From: Achromobacter insuavis
GTDB taxonomy: Bacteria > Pseudomonadota > Gammaproteobacteria > Burkholderiales > Burkholderiaceae_B
NCBI RefSeq assembly: GCF_902859645.1
Contig: NZ_CADIJR010000025.1
Coordinates: 1 to 64,000, forward strand
DNA: 64,000 bases
Direction: 5' to 3'
A program made the position numbers and the translations under genes. The notes under the pieces are model-generated. The model was not told the DNA's origin, did not search any database, and saw nothing but the letters and a program-made list of their open reading frames with translations. This document shows positions 55,742 through 64,000 of the stretch, piece after piece; within the stretch, counting starts at the first letter, position 1; every line of letters begins with the position of its first letter.

Positions 55742-56104
55742 TTATAAAAGTGCTGGGCCCGGCAGTCCGTCCCCGTATTCCCTTAGCACCTGGGCGATGA
55801 CCACCCGGTAGCCGTCCAGCCAGCGCGACTGCGCGGCCTTGGCCTGCTGGTGGGCAGGGTGGCGGATCAGGGCTTCCAGGGCTTCAAGCGATTCCCAGTA
55901 GTAGACATTGGCGTACAGGCCGCGGGCGGGATCTTCCCAGGCTTCCTCGCCCAGGTAGCCCGGGGTGGTCCGCGCCGCCGTGGCGATGGCCTGGTCGAGG
56001 CGGTGGAAGTCGTCGTCGAACTGCTTCTTGGCGAAGATGAAGGTGGCGGTGTAGCGCGCCGGCCCCGCGTGGGCGGGGCCGGCCGGACAGGCGGCGTCGG
56101 GCAT
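55742..56104 (-). CDS. Antibiotic biosynthesis monooxygenase (ABM) domain protein
   Basis: 120 residues. YTATFIFAKKQFDDDFHRLD then YLGEEAWEDPARGLYANVYY and SLEALEALIRHPAHQQAKA are those of the ABM/YgiN-like dimeric ferredoxin-like fold. ATG 56104 lies 5 bp after the lysE-type exporter stop, so co-transcription is likely. Role unknown; many members are quinol or heme oxygenases. Confidence 0.85.
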   Translation of the reverse strand: MPDAACPAGPAHAGPARYTATFIFAKKQFDDDFHRLDQAIATAARTTPGYLGEEAWEDPARGLYANVYYWESLEALEALIRHPAHQQAKAAQSRWLDGYRVVIAQVLREYGDGLPGPALL

Positions 56105-56109
56105 GGCCG

Positions 56110-56742
56110 TCAGACGCCCTTGACCGCCAGGCTGATCGCCAGGCCGGCCATGACCACGGCGATGACGCCGTCCAGCACGCGCCAGGCCGAGGCGCTGGCG
56201 AAGAAGCGCGCGAACAGGCGCGACCCGATGCCCAGCACGGCCAGCCACAGCAGGCTGGCGGTGAAGGCGCCGGCGGCGAACGCCATGCGGGCGTCGTCGA
56301 AGCCGTGGGCCAGCGAGCCCACCACCACCATGTCGAGCCAGAAATGCGGGTTCAGCAGCGAAAAGCCCAGCGCGCCCAGCATCGCGGCGCGGCGCGAGGG
56401 CACCACGTCGCGCGCGGCGGCCAGACCGCCGGTGGCGGTCCAGGCGCGGCGCGCCGACTGCAGCGCGTACCACGACAGGAACGCCACGCCGAACCACAGC
56501 ACCGCGGTGGTCAGCCACGGGAACCAGGCGGTCAGGGCCTGCAGGCCCGAGACGCTGGCGAAGATGAAGATGGCGTCGATCAGCGCGCAGATGGCGACCA
56601 CGGACAGCAGGTGCGCGCGCATCAATCCCTGGCGCAGGATGAACGCGCTTTGCGCGCCGACGACGGCGAACAGGCCCAGCCCGGTGGCCGTGCCGCTGGC
56701 CCAGGCGGTGAGGAAGAGGGGGGATGACAACGTGGCGAACAT
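56110..56742 (-). CDS. LysE/ArgO-family basic amino acid exporter
   Basis: 210 residues, six predicted helices. GLGLFAVVGAQSAFILRQGL and GFSLLNPHFWLDMVVVGSLA are the LysE/ArgO signatures. ATG 56742 has AAAAGG eight bases upstream. Divergent from an ArgP-type LysR gene, the classic pairing controlling lysine/arginine export. Confidence 0.92.
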   Translation of the reverse strand: MFATLSSPLFLTAWASGTATGLGLFAVVGAQSAFILRQGLMRAHLLSVVAICALIDAIFIFASVSGLQALTAWFPWLTTAVLWFGVAFLSWYALQSARRAWTATGGLAAARDVVPSRRAAMLGALGFSLLNPHFWLDMVVVGSLAHGFDDARMAFAAGAFTASLLWLAVLGIGSRLFARFFASASAWRVLDGVIAVVMAGLAISLAVKGV

Positions 56743-56891
56743 GACGCGAACCTTTTGACTGCAACGCCTTGTGGTGGCGCTTGGGATACCGGGCCGGCAG
56801 CGTCGCGCATACCGGCAATGCAACATTTTCGCTTGCCGCCAATATGAAATACAGCTAATTTTCCTTCACTATCTTAAGTAAAACTAATCCT

Positions 56892-57791
56892 ATGAAGATC
56901 GATCATGGCAACCTGCGCGCCCTGGCCGCGGTGGTGCGCGAAGGCAGTTTCGAACGGGCCGCGCTGGCGTTGAGCGTGACGCCGTCGGCGGTGTCGCAGC
57001 GGATCAAGGCGCTCGAAGACCGCATGGGCCGGCTGCTGGTCCAGCGCACCGTGCCGGCCGCGGCCACCGGCGATGGCCAGGTGCTGGTGCAGCTGGCCGA
57101 GCAGACCGCGCTGTTGGAGCACGACGCGCTGAACCGGCTGGGCGTGGCGGACGACGACGTACCGCACGCCAGCATCCCCATCGCGGTCAACCACGACAGC
57201 CTTGAGACCTGGTTCGTCGACGCGGCGCTGCAGTTCTCCAGCCGCACCCGCGCCACGCTCGACATGCAGTCCGAAGACCAGGACCACACCGCCGCGCTGC
57301 TGCGCAACGGCTCGGTGCTGGGCGCGGTGACGACGCTGGCCGACCCGGTGCAGGGCTGCCGCATTCATGCGCTGGGCAGCATGCGCTATGTGGCGACGTG
57401 CACGCCGGCCTTCCACAAACGCTATTTCGCGCAGGGCGTGAACGCGCAGACGCTGGCGCAGGCGCCGGTGCTGGTGTTCAACCGCAAGGACGCGCTGCAG
57501 GCCCGCTTCGCCCACAAGATCTCCGACCCCGCGCCGTGGCAACCGCCGGTCTGGTGGGTGCCGTCCACCCGCGCCTTCGTGCAGGCGACGTTGGGCGGGC
57601 TGGGCTGGACCATGAATCCGCTGCCGCTGGTGCAGGAGCACCTTGACGCAGGTCATCTGGTGCTGCTGCGGGGGCGCGCCTGGGAGGACGTGCCGCTGTA
57701 TTGGCAGCATTGGCGGGTAAACTCCGAAGCGATGGAAGCCTTGACGGATTCGGTCCTGTCAGCCGCCCGCAGCCTGGTCCGGCGGCGTTAA
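56892..57791 (+). CDS. argP: ArgP/LysG-type LysR regulator
   Basis: 299 residues. Helix-turn-helix GSFERAALALSVTPSAVSQR then IKALEDRMGRLLVQRTVPA; effector domain with IPIAVNHDSLETWFVDAAL and CTPAFHKRYFAQGV, as in ArgP/IciA. Senses lysine/arginine and activates the divergent exporter. The 149-bp gap holds AT-rich sequence (56845-56890) suitable for its binding. Confidence 0.92.
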   Translation: MKIDHGNLRALAAVVREGSFERAALALSVTPSAVSQRIKALEDRMGRLLVQRTVPAAATGDGQVLVQLAEQTALLEHDALNRLGVADDDVPHASIPIAVNHDSLETWFVDAALQFSSRTRATLDMQSEDQDHTAALLRNGSVLGAVTTLADPVQGCRIHALGSMRYVATCTPAFHKRYFAQGVNAQTLAQAPVLVFNRKDALQARFAHKISDPAPWQPPVWWVPSTRAFVQATLGGLGWTMNPLPLVQEHLDAGHLVLLRGRAWEDVPLYWQHWRVNSEAMEALTDSVLSAARSLVRRR

Positions 57792-57810
57792 CCCCATAGG
57801 AGAACACCCC

Positions 57811-58302
57811 ATGAACATCCGCAAGTTCGCCGCTGTCGCCGTCCTGGGCCTGTGCGCGGCCGGTTCGGCCTGGGCCAAGGACTACAAGGTCGGCGAGGTC
57901 GAGATCGATGATCTCTGGGTGCGCGCGTCCGCCCCGGGCCAGTCCAACGGCGCCGGCTACATGGACATCGACAACGAGGCCAAGACGGCCGACCGCCTGC
58001 TGTCGATCTCTTCCGACGCCGCCGAGCGCGTCGAGCTGCATACGGTCGAAACCGCCAACGGCGTGGCCAAGATGCGCCAGGTCGAGGGCGGCATCGCGCT
58101 GCCGGCCAACGGCGAGGTCAAGCTGTCCCCGGGCGGCTACCACGTCATGTTCATCAAGCTGAAGGCGCCGTTCGCCGAGGGCGCCACGGTGCCGGCCACG
58201 CTGAAGTTCGAGAAGGCGGGCGAGGTGGCGGTGCAGTTCAAGGTCAAGCCGGCTTCGCACAATCCCGGCATGAGCCACGATCACGGCGCGATGAAGCACT
58301 GA
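57811..58302 (+). CDS. Periplasmic copper chaperone PCu(A)C
   Basis: 163 residues. Signal peptide VAVLGLCAAGSAWA, then VRASAPGQSNGAGYMDI. The Cu(I) site H(M)X10MX21HXM is complete: His in ELHTV, Met in AKMRQ, and YHVMF. The His/Met-rich tail (HNPGMSHDHGAMKH) probably binds a further metal. It delivers Cu(I) to the CuA site of cytochrome oxidase in related bacteria. Starts 19 bp after argP, perhaps by read-through. Confidence 0.93.
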   Translation: MNIRKFAAVAVLGLCAAGSAWAKDYKVGEVEIDDLWVRASAPGQSNGAGYMDIDNEAKTADRLLSISSDAAERVELHTVETANGVAKMRQVEGGIALPANGEVKLSPGGYHVMFIKLKAPFAEGATVPATLKFEKAGEVAVQFKVKPASHNPGMSHDHGAMKH

Positions 58303-58324
58303 TCCCGCCAGGCGGTCCGGAATA

Positions 58325-58366
58325 AAGCAAGGCGGCAGGCTGTTCGAGCCTGCCGCCTTGCTTTTG
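58325..58366 (+). terminator. Strong hairpin terminator between copper-chaperone gene and gdhA
   Basis: Perfect 17-bp stem: AAGCAAGGCGGCAGGCT (58325-58341) with its complement at 58347-58363, GTTCG loop, ending in TTTT. Serves the copper-chaperone transcript and perhaps the converging gdhA transcript. Confidence 0.9.
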
Positions 58367-58400
58367 CCGCCAGCCGGCGCACGGGGCGCCGGCTTGTCGA

Positions 58401-59747
<1,347 letters not shown>

Positions 59748-60197
59748 GATCTCCTTGGGGGTGCTTCGAATGAGTGCGGAGATGCGCTGTTTTGGGGCGT
59801 CGGCTCTCCGAATTGGTGCAAAGCGCACCGGCTTGGTGCGAGATTGTAGGGCCAATTTGTTGCCCTGCGCAAAGCCGAAAATTACGCCATCACCTTGATA
59901 TCAAAGCACTTTTTTCTAATTTTATTGGGGACGCATTTGGCTTTGACGAGTGGGCGGAGGACCCGAGGCTTCATAGGAGAAGCCATGAGGCATTGAATTC
60001 ACAGGGAAAATTAATACGTCCCCGATATTTATGGAATCTTGGAAGCGGTGCGGGATCGCCACCTCATAGGGGAATCCAGCCTTTTGGCGGGATATGGTCC
60101 TCATCTTGCGGGGCCAGATCCGCTTTATACGTCCCTAATTATATTTTGAGCCGGATCATGCTCGGGCGGCGGAATCCGTCTTCCGCCGCCCGCGTCT
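59748..60197. other. Gap gdhA-xth with AT-richer repeated-motif segment
   Basis: 450 bp without a convincing gene. From about 59848 to 60165 the sequence is AT-richer than its flanks and contains GGGGACG (59927-59933) inverted against CGTCCCC (60017-60023), and a further CGTCCC (60130-60135), each next to A/T tracts (ATTTTATT, TTAATA, TTATA). It resembles the remains of a REP-type or MITE element. A 60-codon minus-strand frame (59922-60104) is not protein-like. Confidence 0.5.
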
Positions 60198-60986
60198 TCA
60201 GAGCGTCGCGTCGTAGTCGATGGTCAGCGGCGCGTGGTCGGAAAAGCGTTCGTCCTTGTAGATGGCGACGCTGCGCGCGCGGGCGGCGATGCCCGGCGTG
60301 GCGATCTGGTAGTCGATGCGCCACCCGACGTTCTTGGCCCAGGCCTGGCCGCGGTTGCTCCACCAGGTGTATTGGTCGGGACGGTCGTCGATGGTGCGGA
60401 ACACGTCGACGAAGCCGCGCTTGTCGAACACGTCGGTCAGCCAGGCGCGTTCCTCGGGCAGGAAACCGGAGTTCTTCAGGTTGCCCTTCCAGTTCTTGAG
60501 GTCGATTTCCTTGTGGGCGATGTTCCAGTCGCCGCAGATGATGAATTCGCGGCCGGTCTTCTTGTGTTCGTGCATCAGCTCGTCGATCCACGGGCCGAAA
60601 CGGTCCAGGAAGCGGTATTTGGCCTGCTGGCGTTCGTCACCGCTGGAGCCCGACGGCAGGTAGGCGCTGATGACGGACAGGTTCTTCCAGTCGGCGCGGA
60701 TGACGCGGCCTTCGGGGTCGAATTCTTCGCAACCCAGGCCGATGTTGACGCGCTCGGCCGCGTCGCGCAGGTAGATGCCGACGCCGCTGTAGCCCTTTTT
60801 GACGGCGTGGTGGAAGTGGCCGGTGTAGCCGGGAGGGTGGCGCAGGTCTTCAGTCAGGTCCTCGTCCGACACCTTGATTTCCTGCAGGCACAGCACGTCG
60901 GCGGCGTGCTTCTCCATCCAGGGTTGCAGGCCCTTGCGGAAGGCGGACCGGATGCCATTGAGGTTGATCGACGTGATGCGCAGCAA
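60198..60986 (-). CDS. xth: Exodeoxyribonuclease III / AP endonuclease
   Basis: 262 residues, EEP-fold DNA repair nuclease acting at abasic sites. ITSINLNGIRSA, catalytic Glu in LCLQEIK, SAYLPSGS, GDWNIAHKEIDLKNW (Asp/Asn pair), and RIDYQIATP with the terminal SDHAPL Asp-His are all intact. It complements ung in base excision repair. Divergent from pyrE. Confidence 0.95.
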   Translation of the reverse strand: MLRITSINLNGIRSAFRKGLQPWMEKHAADVLCLQEIKVSDEDLTEDLRHPPGYTGHFHHAVKKGYSGVGIYLRDAAERVNIGLGCEEFDPEGRVIRADWKNLSVISAYLPSGSSGDERQQAKYRFLDRFGPWIDELMHEHKKTGREFIICGDWNIAHKEIDLKNWKGNLKNSGFLPEERAWLTDVFDKRGFVDVFRTIDDRPDQYTWWSNRGQAWAKNVGWRIDYQIATPGIAARARSVAIYKDERFSDHAPLTIDYDATL

Positions 60987-61120
60987 AGCGGGACTCCTGT
61001 AGAGCGGCCGGAAACGGCCGGAACAATGCCAGGAATTTAACCGACTCGACGACGTTGCCCGGGAATAGCCCCGACAACGGATAAAATGCCGGGGTTTGCC
61101 ACCTCTCGGATCCTCCTCGC

Positions 61121-61810
61121 ATGTCTGCCGCCCACGCCGCCTCCGCCACCTCGCTTGATTTTGTCCGCTTCGCCCTGAACGAAGGCGTGCTGCGCTTCGG
61201 CAGCTTCAAGGTCAAGTCCGGCCGTATCAGTCCCTATTTCTTTAACGCGGGCCTGTTCAACAGCGGTGGTTCGGTCGGCAAGCTGGCGGGCTTCTACGCC
61301 CAGGCGCTGCTGGACTCGGGCGTGGCCTTCGACATGCTGTTCGGCCCGGCCTACAAGGGCATTCCCCTGGCGACGGCCACCGCCGTCGCGCTGGCCGGCC
61401 ATCCGGCGATGCAGGGCCGCAGCGACGTGCCGTTCGCCTACAACCGCAAGGAAGCCAAGGACCACGGCGAAGGCGGCACCCTGGTGGGCGCGCCGCTCAA
61501 GGGCAAGGTCGTCATCATCGACGACGTGATCACCGCGGGCACCTCGGTGCGTGAGTCGGTGGAGATCATCCGCAACGCCGGCGCCGAGCCGGCGGCCGTG
61601 CTGATCGCCATGGACCGCATGGAACGCGCGGGTGCCGACGACGCGCTGTCGGCGCACTCGGCGGTGCAGGACGTGGCCAAGACCTACGGCATCCCGGTGG
61701 TGGCGATTGCCTCGCTGGCGGACATCATGGCGCTGCTGCAGGACGACGCCGCGTTTGCCGAACACCGCGATGCGGTGCAGGCCTACCGGACGAAGTACGG
61801 GGTGAAGTAA
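61121..61810 (+). CDS. pyrE: Orotate phosphoribosyltransferase
   Basis: 229 residues; converts orotate and PRPP to orotidine 5'-phosphate in pyrimidine synthesis. The PRPP-binding motif [17 protein letters not shown] near residue 130, with [14 protein letters not shown] and [15 protein letters not shown]. Its last 86 bp overlap, on the opposite strand, the extended end of the vapC-like gene. Confidence 0.95.
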   Translation: MSAAHAASATSLDFVRFALNEGVLRFGSFKVKSGRISPYFFNAGLFNSGGSVGKLAGFYAQALLDSGVAFDMLFGPAYKGIPLATATAVALAGHPAMQGRSDVPFAYNRKEAKDHGEGGTLVGAPLKGKVVIIDDVITAGTSVRESVEIIRNAGAEPAAVLIAMDRMERAGADDALSAHSAVQDVAKTYGIPVVAIASLADIMALLQDDAAFAEHRDAVQAYRTKYGVK

Positions 61811-62297
61811 GCGCGAGTCCGGCAAGGCAGTGCCGGCCGCCGTATCGCAGGACAGGTTCTTCGAGCCTGTGGGCTGGTTCATGCCCGACGACCAACACGC
61901 CGCTCGCCTGGGCCGCCTGCGCCAGACGTTTGTCGAACGTGGCCAGCGCGGCGCCGCGCCATAGCGCGAGTTCCAGGTACGAGGCGTCATAGATGGTAAG
62001 CCCGTGTTCGCGGGCGAGCTGCTCGCATTGAGGCAGCCAGGCGGTAGAAGGGCGCGATTCGTTGACGACGGGCACGCTGTTCAGCACGGCAGAGAATTTG
62101 GCCAGTGTGGCTGCCGTGGCCTGCTGCTGCCGCTCGACGCGCAAGGCGCCTTGAGCCACTTCCATTGGCCAGATCTGCGGGACCAGGACGGCTTCGCCGT
62201 TCAGGTCGTCCAGGATGGCAAACGCCTGTTCGCTGCAGGTTTGGCTGGGCAATCGCAGCCAGCTCAACGCGACCGAGGCATCGAGCACGAGCTTCAT
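61725..62297 (-). CDS. PIN-domain toxin, VapC-like, with read-through C terminus
   Basis: 190 residues. PIN acidic residues visible: Asp6 in [11 protein letters not shown], Glu in [13 protein letters not shown], Asp in [11 protein letters not shown] and Asp in [11 protein letters not shown]; VapC enzymes are site-specific ribonucleases. The family normally ends near residue 140; here the frame runs on about 50 residues ([20 protein letters not shown]...) through pyrE antisense. This suggests a lost stop or frameshift. It overlaps the antitoxin stop by ATGA. Confidence 0.82.
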   Translation of the reverse strand: MKLVLDASVALSWLRLPSQTCSEQAFAILDDLNGEAVLVPQIWPMEVAQGALRVERQQQATAATLAKFSAVLNSVPVVNESRPSTAWLPQCEQLAREHGLTIYDASYLELALWRGAALATFDKRLAQAAQASGVLVVGHEPAHRLEEPVLRYGGRHCLAGLALTSPRTSSGRPAPHRGVRQTRRRPAAAP

Positions 62298-62545
62298 TCG
62301 CGGATCCCTTTGACGGCATACCACCAGGTGGCTTCGTCGGTGTACGGGATGCCCGGGAACCGTTTCAGTTCTTCTATCGCATTGTGACCCGCCTCGGTCA
62401 TCAGGGGATTGACCCGCCTGAGCTGCGCTTGCGCCAGACCGTCCTGGGTGATGACAACGAACACGCCATCGTTTGCGGCCTGGATCATTTCGTCGAGCCG
62501 GTCCGCAACTTGTTCGCGTGGGATGGATAGGTAGGGGGCGTTCAT
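62294..62545 (-). CDS. Phd/YefM-type antitoxin, VapB-like
   Basis: 83 residues, translated just ahead of the PIN toxin with a 4-bp overlap, the usual antitoxin-toxin order. The N-terminal half (SIPREQVADRLDEMIQAAND then GVFVVITQDGLAQAQL) is the DNA-binding/dimerisation part of the Phd/YefM family. The C-terminal half (EELKRFPGIPYTDEATWWYA) should wrap the toxin. ATG 62545 is the start; 20 in-frame residues before it are not family-like. Confidence 0.8.
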   Translation of the reverse strand: MNAPYLSIPREQVADRLDEMIQAANDGVFVVITQDGLAQAQLRRVNPLMTEAGHNAIEELKRFPGIPYTDEATWWYAVKGIRE

Positions 62546-62590
62546 GGCCAAATCTCCAGTCGAAATCGACCGGATCATTCTTGGCCAAAC

Positions 62591-62617
62591 AAAAGGCCGC
62601 GACAAGATGCCGCGGCC
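62591..62617 (-). terminator. Terminator after gatB
   Basis: GGCCGCG / CGCGGCC 7-bp stem (62595-62601 with 62611-62617), 9-nt loop, and four T on the minus strand (A at 62591-62594), 55 bp downstream of the gatB stop. Confidence 0.7.
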
Positions 62618-62671
62618 CTAGGAGGGGTCTGATCTTGCACGCCGCCCCGAGGTCGGGACGGCGCAGGGAGA

Positions 62672-64000
62672 TCAGTTGTCCAGCTTCTGCTTGAGCAGGT
62701 CGTTGACCTGCTGCGGATTGGCCTTGCCGCGCGCGGCCTTCATGATCTGGCCGACCAGCGAGTTGAACGCCTTCTGCTTGCCGGCGCGGTATTCCTCGAC
62801 GATGGCCGGATTGGCCGCCAGCACCTCGTCGATCATGGCGCCGATGGCGCCGGTGTCGCTGATCTGCTTGAGGCCGCGGGCATCGATGATGGCGTCGGGC
62901 TGGCCGCCGTTTTCGCCGGCCCACATGGCGCCGAACACTTCACGCGCGATCTTGTTGGAGATGGTGCCGTCGATGATGCGGTTGATCAGCGCGGCCAGGG
63001 CCGGCGCCTGCACCGGCGCCGCGGCGATGGCCTTTTCTTCCTTGTTCAGGGTGGCGGCCACTTCGCCCATGATCCAGTTGGCGGCCAACTTGGCCTGGCC
63101 GGCCGGCAGCGCGTGCGCCACGGCTTCGAAGTAGGCGGCCAGGTCGCGGCTGACGGTCAGCTGGGCGGCGTCGTAGGCCGGCAGGCCGTATTCGGATTCG
63201 AAGCGGGCGCGCTGGGCGGCCGGCAGCTCGGGCATGGCGGCGCGGACCTGGTCCACCCACTCGCGCGAGATCACCAGCGTGGGCAGGTCGGGATCGGGGA
63301 AGTAGCGGTAGTCGTGCGCGTCTTCCTTGCTGCGCATGCTGCGGGTCTCGTCGCGGTCGGCGTCGTACAGGCGGGTTTCCTGGACCACGGTGCCGCCGTC
63401 CTCGATCAGCTCGATCTGGCGCCGCGCCTCATAGGTGATGGCGCGTTCCAGGAAGCGGAACGAGTTGACGTTCTTGATCTCGGTGCGGGTGCCGAATTCC
63501 TTCTGGCCGACCGGGCGCACCGAGACGTTGGCGTCGCAGCGGAACGAGCCTTCCTGCATGTTGCCGTCGCAGATGCCGAGCCACACCACCAGGCTGTGCA
63601 GGGCGCGGGCATAGGACACGGCCTCGGCGGCCGAGCGCATTTCCGGTTCGGTGACGATTTCCAGCAGCGGCGTGCCGGCGCGGTTCAGGTCGATGCCGCT
63701 GGCCGGCGCGCCGTTGGCCAGGGCGAAGTTGTCGTGCGACGACTTGCCCGCGTCCTCTTCCAGGTGGGCGCGCGTCAGGTTGACGGTCTTCTCTTCCTCG
63801 CCGACGAAGAACGACAGCGAGCCGCCCACCACCACCGGCAGCTCGTACTGGCTGATCTGGTAGCCCTTGGGCAGGTCGGGGTAGAAGTAGTTCTTGCGCG
63901 CGAACACCGAGCGCGGCGCGATCTCGGCGCCGACCGCCAGGCCGAAGCGGATGGCGCGTTCGGCGGCGCCGCGGTTCATGACCGGCAGGCTGCCCGGCAG
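62672..64000 (-). CDS. gatB: Asp/Glu-tRNA amidotransferase subunit B, 5' end outside window
   Basis: 442 C-terminal residues visible; the open frame continues past 64000 ([11 protein letters not shown] reads across the edge), so the start lies outside. GatB binds the mischarged tRNA and activates its acyl group for transamidation with GatCA. Visible: [55 protein letters not shown] and [11 protein letters not shown]; the C-terminal YqeY-like tail ends [12 protein letters not shown]. Confidence 0.96.
   Translation of the reverse strand: MPGSLPVMNRGAAERAIRFGLAVGAEIAPRSVFARKNYFYPDLPKGYQISQYELPVVVGGSLSFFVGEEEKTVNLTRAHLEEDAGKSSHDNFALANGAPASGIDLNRAGTPLLEIVTEPEMRSAAEAVSYARALHSLVVWLGICDGNMQEGSFRCDANVSVRPVGQKEFGTRTEIKNVNSFRFLERAITYEARRQIELIEDGGTVVQETRLYDADRDETRSMRSKEDAHDYRYFPDPDLPTLVISREWVDQVRAAMPELPAAQRARFESEYGLPAYDAAQLTVSRDLAAYFEAVAHALPAGQAKLAANWIMGEVAATLNKEEKAIAAAPVQAPALAALINRIIDGTISNKIAREVFGAMWAGENGGQPDAIIDARGLKQISDTGAIGAMIDEVLAANPAIVEEYRAGKQKAFNSLVGQIMKAARGKANPQQVNDLLKQKLDN

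Noticed and set aside
59922-60104. 60-codon minus-strand frame in the gdhA-xth gap
   Set aside because: No ribosome site and no family resemblance; better explained as part of a decayed element.

Overview
The window is high-GC DNA of betaproteobacterial type. Gene content and protein style (Liv-type ABC importers, FecIRA unit, BigR-type sulfide module, rhlE/ung/gdhA/xth/pyrE/gatB housekeeping genes, FHA-like exoprotein) fit the Alcaligenaceae, most likely Achromobacter or Bordetella. That placement is judgement from protein content; no rRNA or tRNA gene is present to fix it. About 57 protein genes are supported, two of them cut by the window ends (slt at the left, gatB at the right).

Layout. 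1-7.2 kb is housekeeping: slt-cca (overlapping), convergent midA, rhlE with a long RG-rich tail, and ung. 7.4-18.0 kb is a contact-dependent growth inhibition locus: cdiB, a 2744-residue cdiA ending in an EC869-like nuclease domain, and an AT-rich cdiI. Then come a stand-alone CZB zinc-binding protein, tenA, and a Fur-box-preceded fecI-fecR-fecA iron uptake unit (19.3-23.5 kb). 23.6-30.5 kb holds small membrane/PH-domain genes, 3-hydroxybutyrate dehydrogenase, a cell-wall amidase, two exported proteins of unclear role, DUF488 and nhaA. 30.6-33.0 kb holds HIT, GNAT and the polyphosphate:AMP phosphotransferase.

33.1-36.6 kb is a sulfide/persulfide detoxification module: a metallo-beta-lactamase-fold hydrolase divergent from bigR-yeeE-yedE-sqr, with an AT-rich inverted repeat between them. 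36.7-45.3 kb is a seven-gene transcription unit on the minus strand in which a complete Liv-type ABC importer is flanked by two acyl-CoA ligases, with a divergent Crp/Fnr regulator. This suggests uptake and CoA activation of a carboxylic acid. An SDR/AraC pair and an ohrR/ohr pair with three matching palindromes follow. A second Liv importer (49.6-54.5 kb) has its permease and ATPase fused in one gene.

54.7-64 kb holds a LysR gene, an ABM monooxygenase, the lysE/argP exporter-regulator pair, a PCu(A)C copper chaperone, gdhA, xth, pyrE, a vapBC-like toxin-antitoxin pair and gatB. Two non-coding stretches are not explained by genes: a 162-bp element bounded by a perfect 34-bp inverted repeat (49437-49598), and an AT-richer segment with repeated CGTCCC motifs (about 59848-60165).

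The strongest accessory signal is the CDI locus, whose toxin-immunity end differs sharply in base composition from the rest of the window. The least explained signal is the 34-bp inverted-repeat element downstream of ohr.
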